Source: DASQBT01 sp035635075
Lineage (GTDB): Bacteria; Pseudomonadota; Gammaproteobacteria; Burkholderiales; Thiobacillaceae
DNA length: 16,002 bases
Direction of reading: 5' to 3'
NCBI GenBank assembly: GCA_035635075.1
Contig: DASQBT010000024.1
Location: forward strand, 1-16,002
Translations under genes and position numbers: made by a program
Part shown: positions 14,515 to 16,002 of the stretch, in pieces
How positions within the stretch are numbered: position 1 is the first letter of the stretch
How the letters are laid out: the number at the start of each line of letters is the position of its first letter
The notes under the pieces: model-generated
Databases searched by the model: none
The model's input: only the letters and a program-made list of their open reading frames with translations
What the model was told of the DNA's origin: nothing

Positions 14515-14520
14515 AGTATA
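14515..14520 (-). promoter_or_regulatory. Candidate -10 box for dcd
   Basis: TATACT on the minus strand at 14520-14515 lies 35 nt before the dcd start and downstream of the apbC terminator. No strong -35 is seen. The placement supports independent transcription of dcd. Confidence 0.35.
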
Positions 14521-14545
14521 AGGCAACTTTTCCGCCAGCCGGAAA

Positions 14546-14573
14546 GGAAAAAGGGCAGGGTAACCCTGCCCTT
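14546..14573 (-). terminator. Intrinsic terminator of apbC
   Basis: On the minus strand AAGGGCAGGG (14573-14564) pairs with CCCTGCCCTT (14560-14551) across a 3-nt loop. The transcript then continues into TTTCCTTTCC (14550 downward), giving a run of five T from the stem end. It begins 19 nt after the apbC stop codon. The stem is perfect and GC-rich. Confidence 0.88.
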
Positions 14574-14592
14574 GTCCCGAACAGCCGGTTGC

Positions 14593-15681
14593 TCAGGTGT
14601 TCTGAATTACGATGCTGGGAAACTTGCTGGTATGGTCCACCGCGGATTCCCCGATCTTGACCGCGACCCGGCGCGCAATCGCGCGGTAGATCTCGGCGAC
14701 ACGCGAGTCGGGGGATGCCACCACGGTCGGCGTGCCGGAATCGGTTTGCTCGCGAATCTGGATGTCCAGCGGCAGCCCGCCGAGAAATTCCACCCCGTAG
14801 TCGGCACATATCTTCTCCCCGCCACCTTGGCCAAAAATGCGCTCTTCGTGGCCGCAGTTGGTGCAAATGTGGAGGGACATGTTCTCCACCACGCCGAGGA
14901 TGGGAATTCCTACCTTCTCGAACATCTTGAGTCCCTTGCGTGCGTCGATCAGGGCAATATCCTGGGGCGTGGTGACGATGACAGCGCCGGTAACCGGAAC
15001 CTTCTGCGCCAGAGTCAGTTGCACATCGCCGGTCCCTGGTGGCATGTCCACCACCAGATAATCCACATCCTTCCAGTTGGTGTCGGCCAGCAACTGCTCA
15101 AGGGCCTGGGTCACCATGGGCCCGCGCCAGACCATGGGCGTGTCCATGTCAATCATGAAGCCGATGGACATGGCCTGAATGTTGTGGCCCATCATGGGCT
15201 CGAGTGTCTTGCCATCCTGCGATTCTGGTCGTCCCTTGATCCCCAGCATCATGGGCTGAGAAGGCCCGTAGATATCCGCGTCGAGGATGCCCACCTTGGC
15301 GCCTTCTGCCGCCAAGGCCAAGGCCAGATTGACCGCGGTGGTGGATTTGCCCACGCCGCCTTTGCCCGAGGCAACAGCGATGATGTTCTTGATTCCGGGA
15401 ACCAGCTTGACCCCCTTTTGCACGCCGTGGGAAACAACCTTGAAGCTGACGTTCACATTGACCTGCCCAGCCTCCGGCAGGGTCTTGAGCTTGTCTTCCA
15501 CCATTTTCTTGATGGACTGAAGCTGGCTGTTGGCGGGGTACCCGAGCAGAATTTCCACCAACACGTTGTTGCCGTCCACCTTGACGGTTTTGACGGACTT
15601 GCTGGTGACAAAATCTTTCTTGGTATTAGGGTCGATGAGTTCCTTGAGGGCAGTCTGCACCATCAGTTCGGATAAAGCCAT
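14593..15681 (-). CDS. apbC: Fe-S cluster carrier P-loop protein ApbC/Mrp
   Basis: Mrp/NBP35-family ATPase that binds an Fe-S cluster and passes it to apo-proteins. From ATG 15681 it is 362 aa. The N-terminal MIP18/DUF59-type domain spans about residues 1-85. The ParA/MinD-like ATPase domain has the deviant Walker A GKGGVGKS at 106-113, DADIYGPSQPMMLG, and VDMPPGTGDVQLTL. The cluster-binding CxxC is Cys273/Cys276 in HICTNCGHE. I chose ATG 15681 (MALSELMVQ) for family fit and a GGAG 10 nt upstream; the frame continues open to 15843 but without homology. An IscR-like site lies 33-57 nt upstream of the start. A strong terminator follows. The neighbours dcd (downstream) and a possible divergent metG are the usual betaproteobacterial context. 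Confidence 0.96.
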   Translation of the reverse strand: MALSELMVQTALKELIDPNTKKDFVTSKSVKTVKVDGNNVLVEILLGYPANSQLQSIKKMVEDKLKTLPEAGQVNVNVSFKVVSHGVQKGVKLVPGIKNIIAVASGKGGVGKSTTAVNLALALAAEGAKVGILDADIYGPSQPMMLGIKGRPESQDGKTLEPMMGHNIQAMSIGFMIDMDTPMVWRGPMVTQALEQLLADTNWKDVDYLVVDMPPGTGDVQLTLAQKVPVTGAVIVTTPQDIALIDARKGLKMFEKVGIPILGVVENMSLHICTNCGHEERIFGQGGGEKICADYGVEFLGGLPLDIQIREQTDSGTPTVVASPDSRVAEIYRAIARRVAVKIGESAVDHTSKFPSIVIQNT

Positions 15682-15713
15682 GTCGTTTCTGCTCCAAAAA
15701 TTAGGCCGGAGAA

Positions 15714-15738
15714 ATACTTGATTAATCTTGTCAAGTAT
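15714..15738. promoter_or_regulatory. IscR type 1-like operator upstream of apbC
   Basis: A 25-nt site with perfect 8-bp arms, ATACTTGA (15714-15721) and TCAAGTAT (15731-15738), around an AT-rich centre. It agrees with the published E. coli IscR type 1 consensus (ATASYYGACT, then RWWWY, then AGTCRRSTAT) at 22 of 25 positions. The departures are T for C at position 9, C for W at 14 and T for A at 16. It lies 33 nt upstream of apbC, and on the minus strand includes TTGACA, a possible -35. Binding by [2Fe-2S]-IscR would repress a gene that serves Fe-S assembly. Confidence 0.7.
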
Positions 15739-15979
15739 ATCCCGGCAAGGACGAGACGGCAATAAGCGCCGCCCTGTTCGGTGAATTTCGGTTTCTTGGG
15801 CAACTCGGGATTGCAGCCGTGGCCGCAAGCTGTATCTCGCCACGCGCCAGCCTGCTTGAACAATCTTCTCAGTCGCTTACGGACTGAAATCTGATTTTCC
15901 CGAGTCGTGGCGTTGCCTTGATCGGTTTGCGGGCGGCAAGATGCCGGAGCTTCTTCGGTAGGAACGGGTTTTTTGCCTT

Positions 15980-16002
15980 ATGACTCAGCAGAACGATCAA
16001 TC
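15980..16002 (+). CDS. Possible start of methionyl-tRNA synthetase (3' partial)
   Basis: ATG at 15980 opens a frame (MTQQNDQ) that runs off the right edge. metG is commonly divergent from apbC/mrp in beta- and gammaproteobacteria, so it is the natural candidate. Seven codons cannot identify it, and the nearest purine-rich site (AGGA, 15960-15963) is 16 nt away. The call rests on context only. The 241 nt between the IscR-like site and this ATG hold a small hairpin (TCAGTC/GACTGA, 15869-15887) and no gene I can see. Confidence 0.3.

Overview
The window is about 16 kb of gene-dense, GC-rich bacterial chromosome. Most genes are recognisable housekeeping enzymes of betaproteobacterial type. The order apbC - dcd - PLP decarboxylase, probably with metG divergent from apbC, and the style of the proteins suggest a member of the Nitrosomonadales (Sulfuricella/Thiobacillus/Gallionella-like). 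That placement is inference; no rRNA or other marker is present. I see no CRISPR array, tRNA, rRNA, transposase or integrase.

Left part (1-7563). The C-terminal end of an unrecognised membrane protein enters from the left edge. Then come icd (minus) and, divergent from it, rluE - nudJ - mnmA - glnS - hslO on the plus strand. icd-rluE-nudJ-mnmA is the same neighbourhood as in E. coli, so an old block of TCA-cycle, rRNA/tRNA-modification and tRNA-charging genes is preserved. hslO overlaps glnS by 8 nt. ppa (minus) converges on hslO. The rluE-nudJ gap holds two adjacent ~100-nt palindromic elements of one family in opposite orientation. They share a 68-nt core but have unrelated terminal arms.

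Middle part (7564-11622) is looser and more accessory. A membrane-anchored, CadC/ToxR-like winged-helix regulator with TolB-like and TPR-like regions (minus) is divergent from a small secreted protein with a CPNC motif (plus). Between them lies an array of three and a half 22-bp direct repeats, a likely operator. A compound palindrome separates the small gene from a convergent exported histidine-phosphatase gene. Beyond that are about 600 nt of mostly gene-free DNA, including a possible small ORF that continues in frame after the decarboxylase stop codon.

Right part (11623-16002). A large PLP-dependent Arg/Lys/Orn decarboxylase, dcd and the Fe-S carrier apbC/mrp are all on the minus strand. 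A clear intrinsic terminator lies between apbC and dcd, and there are candidate -10 boxes for dcd and the decarboxylase. The apbC promoter region carries a near-consensus IscR type 1 site. A start codon at the right edge may be the beginning of metG.

The points most worth following are the paired palindromic elements, the 22-bp repeat operator with its regulator and small-protein pair, and the IscR site at apbC.
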